Shown in pieces: positions 7,971-16,783 of a stretch of DNA of 64,000 nucleotides. Origin of the DNA: JAXLQL01 sp046331625 (GTDB lineage: Bacteria; Acidobacteriota; Terriglobia; Bryobacterales; Bryobacteraceae). The DNA lies in contig JAXLQL010000014.1 in the NCBI GenBank assembly GCA_046331625.1, positions 1 through 64,000 on the forward strand, read 5' to 3'. Below the pieces are notes generated by a model. It did not search any database, was not told the origin of the DNA, and was given only the letters and a program-made list of their open reading frames with translations. The first letter of the stretch is position 1; each line of letters opens with the position of its first letter. The translations under genes and the position numbers were made by a program.

Positions 7971-10220
7971 TCAGTCTCCGTGCGCCATCACGCCTTCCGG
8001 AGCAGCCTCTGTTTCCCTGCGCCCCGGCCGGATCGTGAACACGAACAGCACCAGCACGAACTCGCCAATCGCGAAGATCGTGTCGCCCGGCACGCGCATC
8101 CAACGCAGCTTCTGCATCAGCGGAGTGCCCAGGAACTCCGAACTCCGCGCATACCAGTAGCCCGTATCCACGCTCGCCCATGTCTGCAGCAGACCCACCG
8201 GCAGCAGGCTACCCACGCACATCGCGAACAGGCCGAGGTTCATCATCCAGAAGGCGAACCGGAGCCAGCTCTCTTTCCACTGAATGTCCGGAACCAGCGC
8301 CCGCAGGCAAACGAGCATCAGCCCGATGCCGAGCATCCCGTACACTCCGAACAGCGCCGCGTGCCCGTGCACCGGAGTGGTGTTCAAGCCCTGCATGAAG
8401 TAGAGCGCGATGGGCGGGTTGATCATGAATCCGAACAAGCCCGCGCCCACCATGTTCCAGAACGCCACGGCCACGAAGAAGTAGATCGGCCATTGGTAGC
8501 GGCTGGCCCACGCGGTGAGCCGCCCGCGCCGCAAATCGTCAACAGCGCCGAACGCCACCATCGTCAGCGGCACCACTTCCAGCGCGCTGAACACCGATCC
8601 CCAGGCTAGAGCCACCGTGGGAGTGCCGGTCCAATAGAGGTGATGGCAAGTACCGATAATGCCGCCGCCGAGATAGATCGCCGCCGAAAGCAGCGCCGAC
8701 TTCGCGGCCAGCCCCGGCTGGATCAAGCCGATCCGCGCGAAGAAGAACGCGATCACCGTGGTGGCGAATACTTCGAAGAAGCCTTCCACCCAGAGATGCA
8801 CCACCCACCAGCGCCAGTATTCCACCATCGACAGGTGCGTGTGCTGGCCCCACGTGAGTCCGGCGCCGTAGAAGAGTCCGATGGCGCCCGCCGAGATCAG
8901 GAACAACCACAGCAACTGCCGCGATTCACCGGGCTGCTTCAACGCCGGCCGCGCCGCGCGCAACACCAGGAACAGCCAGATGAACAGGCCCACCAATAGG
9001 AGCACTTGCCAGCCGCGGCCGAGGTCCACGTATTCGTAGCCTTGATGTCCCCAATAGAATGACTGCGCGTCAGTCAGCTTGTTGTTCACGCTCATCCATT
9101 CGCCTGAGAGCGACCCCACCACGATCAGCAGCAGCGCCACGAACAGCACGTTCACGCCGAGACGCTGCGCCTTCGGCTCCACGCCGCTCACCAGTGGACC
9201 GATGAACAGCCCCGACGCCAACCACGCCGTCGCGATCCAGAAGATGCCGAGTTGCACGTGCCACGTGCGCGTCACTACATACGGGATCCACTGCGCGAGC
9301 GGGATTCCGTAGAAGCCGTCTCCCTCCACGCCGTAGTGCGCGGTCACCACGCCCATCAGCATCTGCACCAGGATCAACGCCGCCACCACCCAGAAGTACT
9401 TGAGCGTGGCCAACTGCGAAGCCGTCGACCGCCAGTTGCCCAGAGGATCGCGCGCCGGCAACTGCGCGGGCGGCTCTTCGGCTTTCTGCGACGCGAACCA
9501 CCACACCATGGCGCAAATGCCCGCCAGCAGCATGATGATGCTCACGCCGGTCCAGAGCACGGTCTCTCCGACGGGTCGATTGCCCACGAGCGGTTCGTGC
9601 GGCCAGTTGCTCGTGTACGAGATCTTCTGACCCGGCCGGTTCGTGGAAGCCGACCACGCCGTCCACCAGAAGAACGCCGCCAACTGCTTCAGCCGCTCTT
9701 CATTGGCGATGGTGCCGCGCGGAATCGCATAGCCCGCGTTCCCGTTGCGAAACACCTCCGAGTAGTGCGCCACCAAAGACTGAAAGGCTCGGGCGCGCTC
9801 GGGAGGGACGGTGATGACGGTGTTCGAGGCATCGAGCGTGTTGGCTCGGATCACCGTTTGCAGGCGGCCTTGCATGCGCGACTGATCCTCGGGCGTCAAG
9901 TCGCCATACGCGCGCCCGAGGTCTTTGCGCGACCACTCATCGAGCAGAAACATCGACTCGCGATGGAGCCAATCCGCCGTCCAATCCGGAGCCACGTAGC
10001 TGCCGTGTCCCCACACCGAGCCCAATTCCATGCCGCCCATCGACTGCCAGACGTTCTGGCCCTTGGCGATGTCGCCACTCGGGATGACCACCGATCCATC
10101 GGAGGCCACCACGCGATCGGCGATCGGCGGCATTTCCTGATAGATTCTCGTGCCGATCCATCCGAGGATGGAAAAAGAAGTCACAAGCACGAGCACAAAC
10201 GCGATCCATAATTTCTTCAC
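7971..10220 (-). CDS. norZ: Quinol-dependent nitric oxide reductase (qNOR)
   Basis: Single-subunit membrane enzyme reducing 2 NO to N2O with electrons from quinol. About 749 residues. An N-terminal anchor VKKLWIAFVLVLVTSF leads into the periplasmic cytochrome-like domain without a CxxCH (residues about 30-220), the qNOR hallmark. The catalytic subunit follows with WVVHLWVEGFFEVFATT (FeB His and Glu), GTCHHLYWTGTPT (His pair) and TPVHGHAALFGVYGMLGIG (heme ligands). Start chosen as GTG 10220, because GGGAGAG lies 8 nt upstream and it overlaps the hemerythrin stop as GTGA; an ATG at 10292 is open but lies inside the upstream gene. Third gene of a Crp/Fnr-hemerythrin-NOR operon, so NO detoxification rather than full denitrification is likely. 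Confidence 0.95.
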   Translation of the reverse strand: MKKLWIAFVLVLVTSFSILGWIGTRIYQEMPPIADRVVASDGSVVIPSGDIAKGQNVWQSMGGMELGSVWGHGSYVAPDWTADWLHRESMFLLDEWSRKDLGRAYGDLTPEDQSRMQGRLQTVIRANTLDASNTVITVPPERARAFQSLVAHYSEVFRNGNAGYAIPRGTIANEERLKQLAAFFWWTAWSASTNRPGQKISYTSNWPHEPLVGNRPVGETVLWTGVSIIMLLAGICAMVWWFASQKAEEPPAQLPARDPLGNWRSTASQLATLKYFWVVAALILVQMLMGVVTAHYGVEGDGFYGIPLAQWIPYVVTRTWHVQLGIFWIATAWLASGLFIGPLVSGVEPKAQRLGVNVLFVALLLIVVGSLSGEWMSVNNKLTDAQSFYWGHQGYEYVDLGRGWQVLLLVGLFIWLFLVLRAARPALKQPGESRQLLWLFLISAGAIGLFYGAGLTWGQHTHLSMVEYWRWWVVHLWVEGFFEVFATTVIAFFFARIGLIQPGLAAKSALLSAAIYLGGGIIGTCHHLYWTGTPTVALAWGSVFSALEVVPLTMVAFGAVDDLRRGRLTAWASRYQWPIYFFVAVAFWNMVGAGLFGFMINPPIALYFMQGLNTTPVHGHAALFGVYGMLGIGLMLVCLRALVPDIQWKESWLRFAFWMMNLGLFAMCVGSLLPVGLLQTWASVDTGYWYARSSEFLGTPLMQKLRWMRVPGDTIFAIGEFVLVLFVFTIRPGRRETEAAPEGVMAHGD

Positions 10221-10741
10221 AGTTGAACTCTCCCTGGTAGTTCCGCTTCGCGGGGAGCGAAGCGGGGAAACAAGACGTCGTTTTCGAGCCATACGTGCGT
10301 GTGCAGGTCTTGCTCGAACTCTTCTAATCCGCGGTACAGCGATGCGAGCTCCGGCGCGCCATCGCCCTCGATGCGATAGCCGCCCGTCAACTCGCGGAGA
10401 CGCGCCAGTAATGCAAAGGCGTCGTCGTGGTCCTCCGTCATGCGGCGAATAGGCGCCGCCAGTGAACTCCCGAGAGCCGGTGGCGGCGCCTCGCCCAGGC
10501 TTTCGAGAAGGGGAAACAGAACGTTCTCCTCGCGCACCATGTGCGCCGCAAGTTCCCTTGTCAGAGCTTCGAAGATCTCGGCGGCTTCGAGGAGTTCAGG
10601 GTGCTCCCGGCTCTGCCGCGCCGCCGCCACGGCCAGCAGCGCTGCCAGACGGGGTCCCGCGGACCGCGCGTAGGCGTGGTGGCGCGTGACGATGTGACGA
10701 ACCAGATCTTGCGAAGCTGCGTGGACCCAATCGCCGGGCAT
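10217..10741 (-). CDS. Hemerythrin-like di-iron protein (RIC/YtfE type)
   Basis: 174 residues, all-helical with His/Glu spacing of hemerythrin HHE domains: HIVTRHHAYAR near residue 15, HMVREENVLFPLLE near 67, MTEDHDDAFALL near 103, and HTHVWLENDVLFPRF near 145. Proteins of this type (RIC, ScdA, DnrN) release or deliver iron to repair nitrosylated iron-sulfur clusters. The short N-terminal ScdA domain is absent, since VHAASQDLVRHIVTRHH starts almost at once. It is coupled to the NO reductase by a GTGA overlap and follows the Crp/Fnr gene with a 54-bp gap that contains an FNR-type site. The gene context supports a role in NO stress. Confidence 0.9.
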   Translation of the reverse strand: MPGDWVHAASQDLVRHIVTRHHAYARSAGPRLAALLAVAAARQSREHPELLEAAEIFEALTRELAAHMVREENVLFPLLESLGEAPPPALGSSLAAPIRRMTEDHDDAFALLARLRELTGGYRIEGDGAPELASLYRGLEEFEQDLHTHVWLENDVLFPRFAPREAELPGRVQL

Positions 10742-10784
10742 CTGCCGAATCTCCCTGGATCCACCCTACCGGGGAGTGCGTCTA

Positions 10785-10804
10785 AGGTCAGTGACCTAAG
10801 TCAC
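10785..10804. promoter_or_regulatory. FNR-type operator before the hemerythrin/NOR genes
   Basis: Two overlapping palindromes. GTGAC-CTAA-GTCAC at 10791-10804 has the 5-4-5 layout of FNR/DNR sites, and AGGTCA-G-TGACCT at 10785-10797 overlaps it. They lie about 50 bp upstream of the hemerythrin ATG and cover the stop codon of the regulator gene. The natural regulator is the Crp/Fnr protein encoded immediately upstream. The site is seen in the sequence; the regulator assignment is inference. Confidence 0.6.
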
Positions 10805-11533
10805 CGGGCCGGAAATTTCCGACTCGAGACCCGCCCGGTCGAGTACCTGGATCTCCCGTCCCTGCACCCGGATCAACCCCTGCGCCTGCAGCCGCGCCAT
10901 GTTGCGCGAGACCAACTCGCGCACGGTCCCGATGCGCGCCGCCAAGTCCTGATGCGTGATGGCCATGCTGAACGCGGTGCCGCCGGCAGCTTCGGCCTCG
11001 CGCAGGATCCACGAGATGAGCCGCGCGCGCACCGTGCTGAATGACAGCTCTTCGATGATGCCCACCAGCCTGCGCAGTCGCGACCCCACCACTTGCAGCA
11101 CCTGCAGCGCGATCTGCGGACGCTCGAGACAGAGCGCGTGGAAATCCTGACGCGAGACGAAGAGCAGTTCCGAGGGCTCGAGCGCGTCCGCCGAAGCTGG
11201 GTACGGACCGCCGTCGAACACCGGCAGCTCCGCCACCGAACTTCCCGGACCCTCCACTGTCAATACCTGCTCGCGGCCGTTGGGCGAGGTCTTGAAGATC
11301 CGCACCCGGCCGCTGACCACGAAGTAGAGGCCGGCGCACGGGTCGCCTTCGCCAAAGAGGCGCTGGCCCGGCGCGTAGGTGCGGACGCTGACGCGCGCGG
11401 CCAGTGAATCGATCTCCGGTTCGGTCAGTCCCGCAAACAGGGCGGTTTCGCGAAGCGTGTGAGCGGCACGGGCGTGGGGCACGCTCTCCAGTGTATCCCC
11501 GAGTCGAAAACGCCCGCGATCGTAGGGGTTCAT
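10796..11533 (-). CDS. Crp/Fnr-family regulator, probably NO-responsive
   Basis: 245 residues. The cyclic-nucleotide-binding beta-roll covers about 30-145 (LFAGLTEPEIDSLAARV, GEGDPCAGLYFVVSGRVRIF, GSSVAELPVFDGGPYPASA). A dimerisation helix follows, then an HTH with ITHQDLAARIGTVRELVSRN, the FNR-type recognition helix. No N-terminal Cys cluster is present, so it is not a 4Fe-4S FNR; it is closer to DNR/NnrR-type NO sensors, fitting the downstream hemerythrin and NO reductase. An inverted repeat GGGGT-TCAT-ACCCC spans the start codon and may be an autoregulatory site or coincidence. First gene of the operon. Confidence 0.88.
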   Translation of the reverse strand: MNPYDRGRFRLGDTLESVPHARAAHTLRETALFAGLTEPEIDSLAARVSVRTYAPGQRLFGEGDPCAGLYFVVSGRVRIFKTSPNGREQVLTVEGPGSSVAELPVFDGGPYPASADALEPSELLFVSRQDFHALCLERPQIALQVLQVVGSRLRRLVGIIEELSFSTVRARLISWILREAEAAGGTAFSMAITHQDLAARIGTVRELVSRNMARLQAQGLIRVQGREIQVLDRAGLESEISGPVT

Positions 11534-11647
11534 ACCCCATATCTGGGCGAGTACATATGCTACATACCACTTGACGGACCGCTACTGGTTGGGGCATCCT
11601 AGGGTTGGCCCCCGTTTCCGACATTTTTCGACACCTATTTGGACCTC

Positions 11648-12025
11648 ATGGCTTGGACTGACTGGCAACTCCTGGCGGATCGCAACCACTGGCACGACGT
11701 GACGCTCGCTGAGGGTCCCGCGTGCTATCAACTCGGACTGGCAGCGCCCACCGGCATTATCGATGCAATCGTGTACGCCGGCTGGAGCGACAATGTGCGC
11801 GAGCGCTTGGCCGAACACGGGCGGCGCGAGACGGAACTGAACGACCTCATCGACACCTACGTCGCGCTCGGCTGGCACGTCTACTATCGCGCTTGGAACT
11901 GCGACTCGACGCAGGCGGCGCGCGACCTCTCGACGACGCTTCGCCGCAACTTCGAATTCCTGTGGTCGCGGCCGGCGCCCGCTCTGCGCAACTATGAGTT
12001 GGCGGCGGGCCAATTGGCGATGTGA
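11648..12025 (+). CDS. GIY-YIG-like small protein
   Basis: 125 residues. GPACYQLGLA near residue 29, then AIVYAGWSDNVRERLAEHG near 45, resembles the GIY...YIG core with the following R-x3-H of GIY-YIG nucleases, though the first motif reads ACY and the second YAG, so it is at best divergent. The rest, WHVYYRAWNCDSTQAARDLS and LRRNFEFLWSR, fits the Glu-poor tail of small UvrC-like domains. The start is ATG 11648, nine bases after an open TTG. It overlaps the pseudouridine synthase by 4 bp (ATGTGA), and part of its 3' end seems to have been copied into that gene. Catalytic activity is doubtful. Confidence 0.45.
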   Translation: MAWTDWQLLADRNHWHDVTLAEGPACYQLGLAAPTGIIDAIVYAGWSDNVRERLAEHGRRETELNDLIDTYVALGWHVYYRAWNCDSTQAARDLSTTLRRNFEFLWSRPAPALRNYELAAGQLAM

Positions 12026-12540
12026 TCCCGCTTCAGGCGGACCCCACAGACGCGCGCAAGCGCCTCGACCATTTCCTGCAAGAGAAGCTCCCCGCGTACA
12101 GCCGCTCTCGGATCCAAGCTTGGATCACGGCGGGTCGCGTACTGGTGGACGGCAAGTCCGCGAAGGCATCGGCCCCACTCCGCGGCGGCGAGCGCATCGA
12201 AGTGGAACCGGCCGAGCCGCCGCTCGACACGGCGGGCAACGTACCGGAGGACGGCAATGTTGCGGCGGCGCTTAGAGGCGATGTGAACCCGCTTCACGCG
12301 GACCCCACAGACGCGCGTAAGCGCCTCGACCATTACCTGCAAGAGAAGCTCCCCGCATACAGCCGCTCGCGGATCCAATCGTGGATCACGGCAGGTCGCG
12401 TACTGGTGGATGGTAAGCCCGCGAAGGCATCGGCCCCACTCCGCGGCGGCGAGCGCATCGAAGTAGAACCGGCCGAGCCGCCGCCACTGCATGCATTCGC
12501 GGAAGACCTGCCGTTGCGTGTGCTCTACGAAGACGCCGCG
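12019..12540. repeat. Tandem duplication, 261-bp period, within the RluD gene
   Basis: Two units of 261 bp (87 codons): 12019-12279 and 12280-12540, frame-preserving. About the first 200 bp of each, coding for the S4 domain, are almost identical. The end of unit 1 (GCGGCGGCGCTTAGAGGCGAT, read here as VAAALRGDV) resembles the 3' end of the upstream gene around 12000-12021 but in another frame. The duplicated block therefore probably reached back across the gene boundary. Few and mostly silent differences indicate a fairly recent event. Confidence 0.9.
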
Positions 12541-13203
12541 GTGTTGGCCGTGGACAAGCCGGCGGGAATGGTGGTCCACGTCGGCGCGGGTGCGCATTCG
12601 GGGACTCTCGTGAACGCCTTGCTGCACCGGTTTCGCCAACTCTCGACAGCGGGCGGCGCGGAGCGGCCGGGCATCGTGCATCGGCTCGATCGCGATACCA
12701 GCGGCGTGATCCTGATCGCGCGCACCGACGCCGCGCATCGCGCATTGGCCGAGCAGTTCGCTTCGCGCGAAGTGGAGAAGGAATACCTGGCGCTGGTGCA
12801 AGGCCGGGTCCGGCTGGACCATGGCCGCGTGGATGCGCCGATCGAACGCGACTCGGTGCGCCGTACGAGGATGACGTGCCGCACGGGCCGCGGCCGCAGC
12901 GCGCTCACCGAATACTGGGTGCTGGGCCGGTCGCCGGAAGACGCTGCGCGCAAGTGGAGCTACTTGCGCGTGCGGATCCACACGGGGCGCACGCATCAGA
13001 TCCGCGTGCATCTGGCCTCGCTCGGGCATCCGGTGGCGGGCGACACTCTATATGGGGCGACGCGCGATCCCGAATTGCCGCGCTTCTTTTTGCACGCGCA
13101 TCGGATCGCGTTCACGAGTCCAGTGGGGGGGCGGGTGGAAGTGGTGAGTCCGCTGCCGGAGGATCTGGCGCGCGTTCTCGCGGCGCGGGTTCCCCTACAA
13201 TGA
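12022..13203 (+). CDS. RluD-family pseudouridine synthase with duplicated S4 domain
   Basis: Converts uridine to pseudouridine in large-subunit rRNA. 393 residues against about 320 for RluD, because the N-terminal S4 RNA-binding domain occurs twice: residues about 5-66 and 92-153, nearly identical (ARKRLDHFLQEKLPAYSRSR and ARKRLDHYLQEKLPAYSRSR). The catalytic domain follows with LAVDKPAGMVVHVG, the HRLDRDTSG motif (catalytic Asp at about 223) and GRTHQIRVHLASLGHP. The second copy retains an in-frame GTG at 12283 that matches the original start, so a product of normal length could begin there. The overlap with the preceding gene (ATGTGATCC) implies coupling. Confidence 0.92.
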   Translation: MIPLQADPTDARKRLDHFLQEKLPAYSRSRIQAWITAGRVLVDGKSAKASAPLRGGERIEVEPAEPPLDTAGNVPEDGNVAAALRGDVNPLHADPTDARKRLDHYLQEKLPAYSRSRIQSWITAGRVLVDGKPAKASAPLRGGERIEVEPAEPPPLHAFAEDLPLRVLYEDAAVLAVDKPAGMVVHVGAGAHSGTLVNALLHRFRQLSTAGGAERPGIVHRLDRDTSGVILIARTDAAHRALAEQFASREVEKEYLALVQGRVRLDHGRVDAPIERDSVRRTRMTCRTGRGRSALTEYWVLGRSPEDAARKWSYLRVRIHTGRTHQIRVHLASLGHPVAGDTLYGATRDPELPRFFLHAHRIAFTSPVGGRVEVVSPLPEDLARVLAARVPLQ

Positions 13204-13223
13204 ATCGATAGGAAGTCGTCGCC

Positions 13224-14189
13224 ATGAAAAGCGGTATCCTTTACGCCTCCATTCCCTTTCTGGTGCTCGCGGGCACGCTGACGCTGATCGCTCAGGCTCC
13301 CAACGCCAAACCCGCCGCCCCGGCCAAACAGACGCAGGTGACGCCGAGCAGCGAAGAAAGCCGCATCATTCTCGACGTGACGCGCGTGAACGTGCTGTTT
13401 TCGGTGACCGACAAGCGCGGCCGCTTCATCACCAACCTGGGCAAAGACGACTTCTCGGTTTTCGAAGGCAAGAAGCAGCAGAACATCATCGAATTCGTCG
13501 CCGAAAGCGACCTGCCGCTGCGGCTGGCGATCCTCATCGACACGAGCAACAGCATTCGAGACCGGTTCAAGTTCCAGCAGGAAGCGGCGATCGAATTCGT
13601 GAAAAGCGTGATGCGGTCCGGCAGGGACAAGGCCGTGGCGGTGAGCTTCGACACGGAAGCCTCGCTGATCGCCGACCTCACCGAGGACGTGGGCAAGATC
13701 GAAGAAGGGATTCGCGCGCTGCGGCCCGGTGGTGGCACGTCGCTGTATGACGCTATCTTTTTCGCCTGCCGCGACAAGCTGAGCAAAGACCAGCCGCGGC
13801 ACAAGTTCCGCCGCGCGATGATCATCCTCAGCGACGGGGACGACAACCAGAGCCGCTACTCGCGCGACCAGGCGCTCGAAATGGCGCACAAAGCCGATGT
13901 GGTGGTCTACTCGATCTCGACCAACATCTCGCGCGTGCAGACCGATGGCGACAAGGTGCTGCGCTACTTCGCGGTGGAGACGGGCGGGTTGGTGTTCTTC
14001 CCGTTCAAGGTGGAAGACCTGGCGCAGTCGTTCGAGAACATCGCGAATGAGTTGCGGCATCAGTACAGCATTCTGTACAGTCCGGAACCGTTGAAGGCGG
14101 ATGGGTTGTATCACACGGTGGAAGTGAAGGCGCCGAAGAAGGATATGGTGGTCCGGGCGCGCAAGGGATATTACGCGCCGAAGTTGTAG
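13224..14189 (+). CDS. Secreted VWFA-domain protein, acidobacterial type
   Basis: 321 residues with a signal peptide (MKSGILYASIPFLVLAGTL). The N-terminal part, RVNVLFSVTDKRGRFITNL followed by DDFSVFEGKKQQ, is the strand-rich region of the VWFA-related family that is much expanded in Solibacter and Acidobacterium. The VWA domain carries AILIDTSNSIRDRF, the DxSxS MIDAS motif, then GGGTSLYDAI and IILSDGDDNQSRYS, which complete the metal site. The tail ADGLYHTVEVKAPKKDMVVR and RKGYYAP is the family ending. Function unknown; probably an extracellular adhesion or matrix protein. The gene is the strongest taxonomic marker here. Confidence 0.88.
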   Translation: MKSGILYASIPFLVLAGTLTLIAQAPNAKPAAPAKQTQVTPSSEESRIILDVTRVNVLFSVTDKRGRFITNLGKDDFSVFEGKKQQNIIEFVAESDLPLRLAILIDTSNSIRDRFKFQQEAAIEFVKSVMRSGRDKAVAVSFDTEASLIADLTEDVGKIEEGIRALRPGGGTSLYDAIFFACRDKLSKDQPRHKFRRAMIILSDGDDNQSRYSRDQALEMAHKADVVVYSISTNISRVQTDGDKVLRYFAVETGGLVFFPFKVEDLAQSFENIANELRHQYSILYSPEPLKADGLYHTVEVKAPKKDMVVRARKGYYAPKL

Positions 14190-14356
14190 CTGGTTCCCCG
14201 CCTCTCGAATACGCAATCAGCCCGCTTAGGACCTTGAGGTGTCCGCAGCCTTGCGCGCCGAGGTGTCTTGGTGGCCCGCAATGGCTATGCGTACTAGTAT
14301 AAAATCGCGGTAAGGGTAGGCTCCTTTTTTGCAGCCGACCTTGACGGAGGATGCGA

Positions 14357-16783
14357 ATGCCAGCTTCAGAGACCCTCGATGTGATTCGATGGTACGACCG
14401 CGAAATCCAAAGCTTCTTCGACAGGCATCTGGATGCAGAGAAATCGCGCGCATTCAGCAAGGAGCGCGACACGCTCGCAAAACTTGCCGAAACGGCCGAT
14501 GCCGAGTTGGCGGTCTGTTTTCTTGGAAATTCTGGCGTTGGGAAAAGCACCCTGATCAACGCTGTCGTGGGGTCGGGCAAAGCGGTGGTTCCTTCGGGAG
14601 GAATTGGCCCATTGACAGCCCATGCCATTGTCGTGCGTTACGGGTCTGAAACTCGCTTGCGCGTGGAGTATCAAGCTGGCGTGCAACTGCTCCGTACTGT
14701 CTTCGGTCTCGAGCAGATGTTCAGACTGGAGCTTGGCGTACCGGCCGGAGTCGGCGATGACCTCGAAGCATCGGAGGGACTTGAGGAACAAGACCTCGTT
14801 CAACAAGAGGCCGCTGATGAAGATGCAGCGGGTGAAACCACGCCCAGCGCGCATTTGTCCAAGCGTGACAGCCTCCGGCGTCGCGCCCAACTGATGGTGA
14901 CGGGCAACCAAGACGAGCATCGAGGACTCCAGTACCTCCTCGATTCGCTACGCGAAGCGGCCGGCGGCGCACGCCGGTGGGGCACTTCACCGGAAGAATG
15001 TGATGCGGAACGAGTCCGTGGCATCAAGCTTGCGCTCATGTTCGCGAAGACGAAGCAGCCATTTCAAGCGACTGACGCCTCAGACGGGGACTTCGAGAAG
15101 CGGTTGCAGGATCATGCCACAGGGTACCTTGCTCCTCTGATTAAGGAGCTCGATCTGGAATGCGATGCCGACGTGCTGCGCTCCGGCGTCACCCTGGTCG
15201 ACTTGCCCGGTGTCGGCGTTACACGCGATGTACATCGCGAGGAAACGCGCCGTTGGATTCGAGAGAGGGCCAAGGCCGTAGTCCTGATCGTGGATCATAG
15301 GGGCATGAATGACTCGGTCGCGGAAGTCCTGAGGCAGTGTGAACTGCTGAACAGCTTGCTTTATTCGGTGGACGAACCGGACGAAGACCCGGTGGTGATG
15401 GTCGCGGTTACACGTATCGACGACGTCGCGAACGAGCGATACAAGCAGAACAGATCCAAGAAGAAAGCAGAGCACTATGACGATGTCGTTCGTGAGGCTC
15501 AGACCAGACTATGCCAACAATTGCGCGATTCCCTGGAAGCACTCTGGTTGACCGGCGACGAACTGGACTCGTCAAAACGGCAAGTTGTAAGGACTCTGCT
15601 AAAAAAGTTGGAAGTGCATCCCATCTCGGCGCCTGAGTATGCACGCGCCCTCGCCGGCGACGAAGAGGACAGGACCTTCCTCCGTGACACCGAGCAGTCC
15701 GGCATTCCCGGCTTCCGGAGGAGTCTGGCGTCCATGGCTCAGGAGCAGAAACTTCGGGCGGCTGATCGATTGGAGCATGAAACATCCTTGTTTCGAGAGA
15801 GGGTTGAATCCACACTCCGTCTGATTCAGAGTCAATGCGAGTCTGACACGCGAACATCGGACGAAGTGCGGAAGCTCAAAGAGGAACTCGACGTTTTTCT
15901 TGCCCCCCTCCGCAAGGAACTCCACACGCGGCAGGGGGCTTATCGGACGTTCCTCAAGAAGACGATCCCCCAACGGATCGAAGACTTGGTGGAGTCCGGG
16001 AGTCTCAGGGCGACGAACCAGATCAGTCGCTACCTGAACAAGCTGGGAAACAAGCATTGGGCCACGCTTCGAGCATCCGTCCGGCGTGGCGGCAGATACT
16101 CGGGGTCTTCAGAGATAGATCTACCGTCCGAATTCGCGTTGCGGTTCGAGGAGCCAATCGCGGACGCCTGGGGAAAAGAGATCTTGGCGAGCCTTCGGAT
16201 GGAGACTCGTGACTACGCGCGAGACTGCGTCGCGATTGTGGAACAGATATCGGCTTGGGCTCAGGAACGAGAAACGCGAATTCCTGTCAAAGCCATGGCG
16301 GCCCAAAGAGACACAATCAAGGCGGACGCAAAGAAACTGGAGAGCGTGGGCCGGGAAATGGTAAAGGAGATTCGCGACGACGCACGGGCCCAACTCATCA
16401 CTCAGGTCGAAGGCCCGATCAAGAACCGGTGTGAGGAGTTTGTTCGCAAGAACCACCACGTCGGTACCGGAGTGAAGGCACGAATCCTCGACCTATACGC
16501 TCGCATGGCGGATGAGGTGACTGATGTGGCCAAGGATCCCGCGAAAAGGATCCTCCAGAAACTGTTTCGCGAGGTCGAAAAGGAGATCCTTGACGCATTT
16601 CGAGACCACCAGGATCCGGTGGAAGCGCTGGCCAACGCAATTGTAACTTCGCAAGAGTCTCACTTGAAGCGCAGCGATGCCCAGAAGCGCCGTAAGGTTC
16701 TGGAGGAAGTCGAAAACGCACTCTCGCGGGCCCCGGGCACGAACCTGTTGACAAGCGCGGCGGGAGCGGGACGGCATGTCTGA
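14357..16783 (+). CDS. Dynamin-like large GTPase, first gene of two-gene operon
   Basis: 808 residues. The P-loop GNSGVGKST is at 57-65; a Thr follows in SGGIGPLTAHAIVVRYG (switch I region); G3 DLPGVG at about 282; G4-like VAVTRIDDV at about 351. A 200-residue insertion separates P-loop and G3, containing an acidic stretch (EASEGLEEQDLVQQEAADED) and a helical region. The rest, about 450-808, is almost entirely helical and charged, as in the stalk of bacterial dynamins; no clear transmembrane segment is visible. GGAGG lies 6 nt before ATG 14357, so the ATG at 14351 is less likely. The next gene overlaps by 8 bp. A TAGTATAAAAT stretch near 14295 may hold the promoter. Codon use is visibly less GC-biased than in flanking genes, suggesting transfer. 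Confidence 0.85.
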   Translation: MPASETLDVIRWYDREIQSFFDRHLDAEKSRAFSKERDTLAKLAETADAELAVCFLGNSGVGKSTLINAVVGSGKAVVPSGGIGPLTAHAIVVRYGSETRLRVEYQAGVQLLRTVFGLEQMFRLELGVPAGVGDDLEASEGLEEQDLVQQEAADEDAAGETTPSAHLSKRDSLRRRAQLMVTGNQDEHRGLQYLLDSLREAAGGARRWGTSPEECDAERVRGIKLALMFAKTKQPFQATDASDGDFEKRLQDHATGYLAPLIKELDLECDADVLRSGVTLVDLPGVGVTRDVHREETRRWIRERAKAVVLIVDHRGMNDSVAEVLRQCELLNSLLYSVDEPDEDPVVMVAVTRIDDVANERYKQNRSKKKAEHYDDVVREAQTRLCQQLRDSLEALWLTGDELDSSKRQVVRTLLKKLEVHPISAPEYARALAGDEEDRTFLRDTEQSGIPGFRRSLASMAQEQKLRAADRLEHETSLFRERVESTLRLIQSQCESDTRTSDEVRKLKEELDVFLAPLRKELHTRQGAYRTFLKKTIPQRIEDLVESGSLRATNQISRYLNKLGNKHWATLRASVRRGGRYSGSSEIDLPSEFALRFEEPIADAWGKEILASLRMETRDYARDCVAIVEQISAWAQERETRIPVKAMAAQRDTIKADAKKLESVGREMVKEIRDDARAQLITQVEGPIKNRCEEFVRKNHHVGTGVKARILDLYARMADEVTDVAKDPAKRILQKLFREVEKEILDAFRDHQDPVEALANAIVTSQESHLKRSDAQKRRKVLEEVENALSRAPGTNLLTSAAGAGRHV

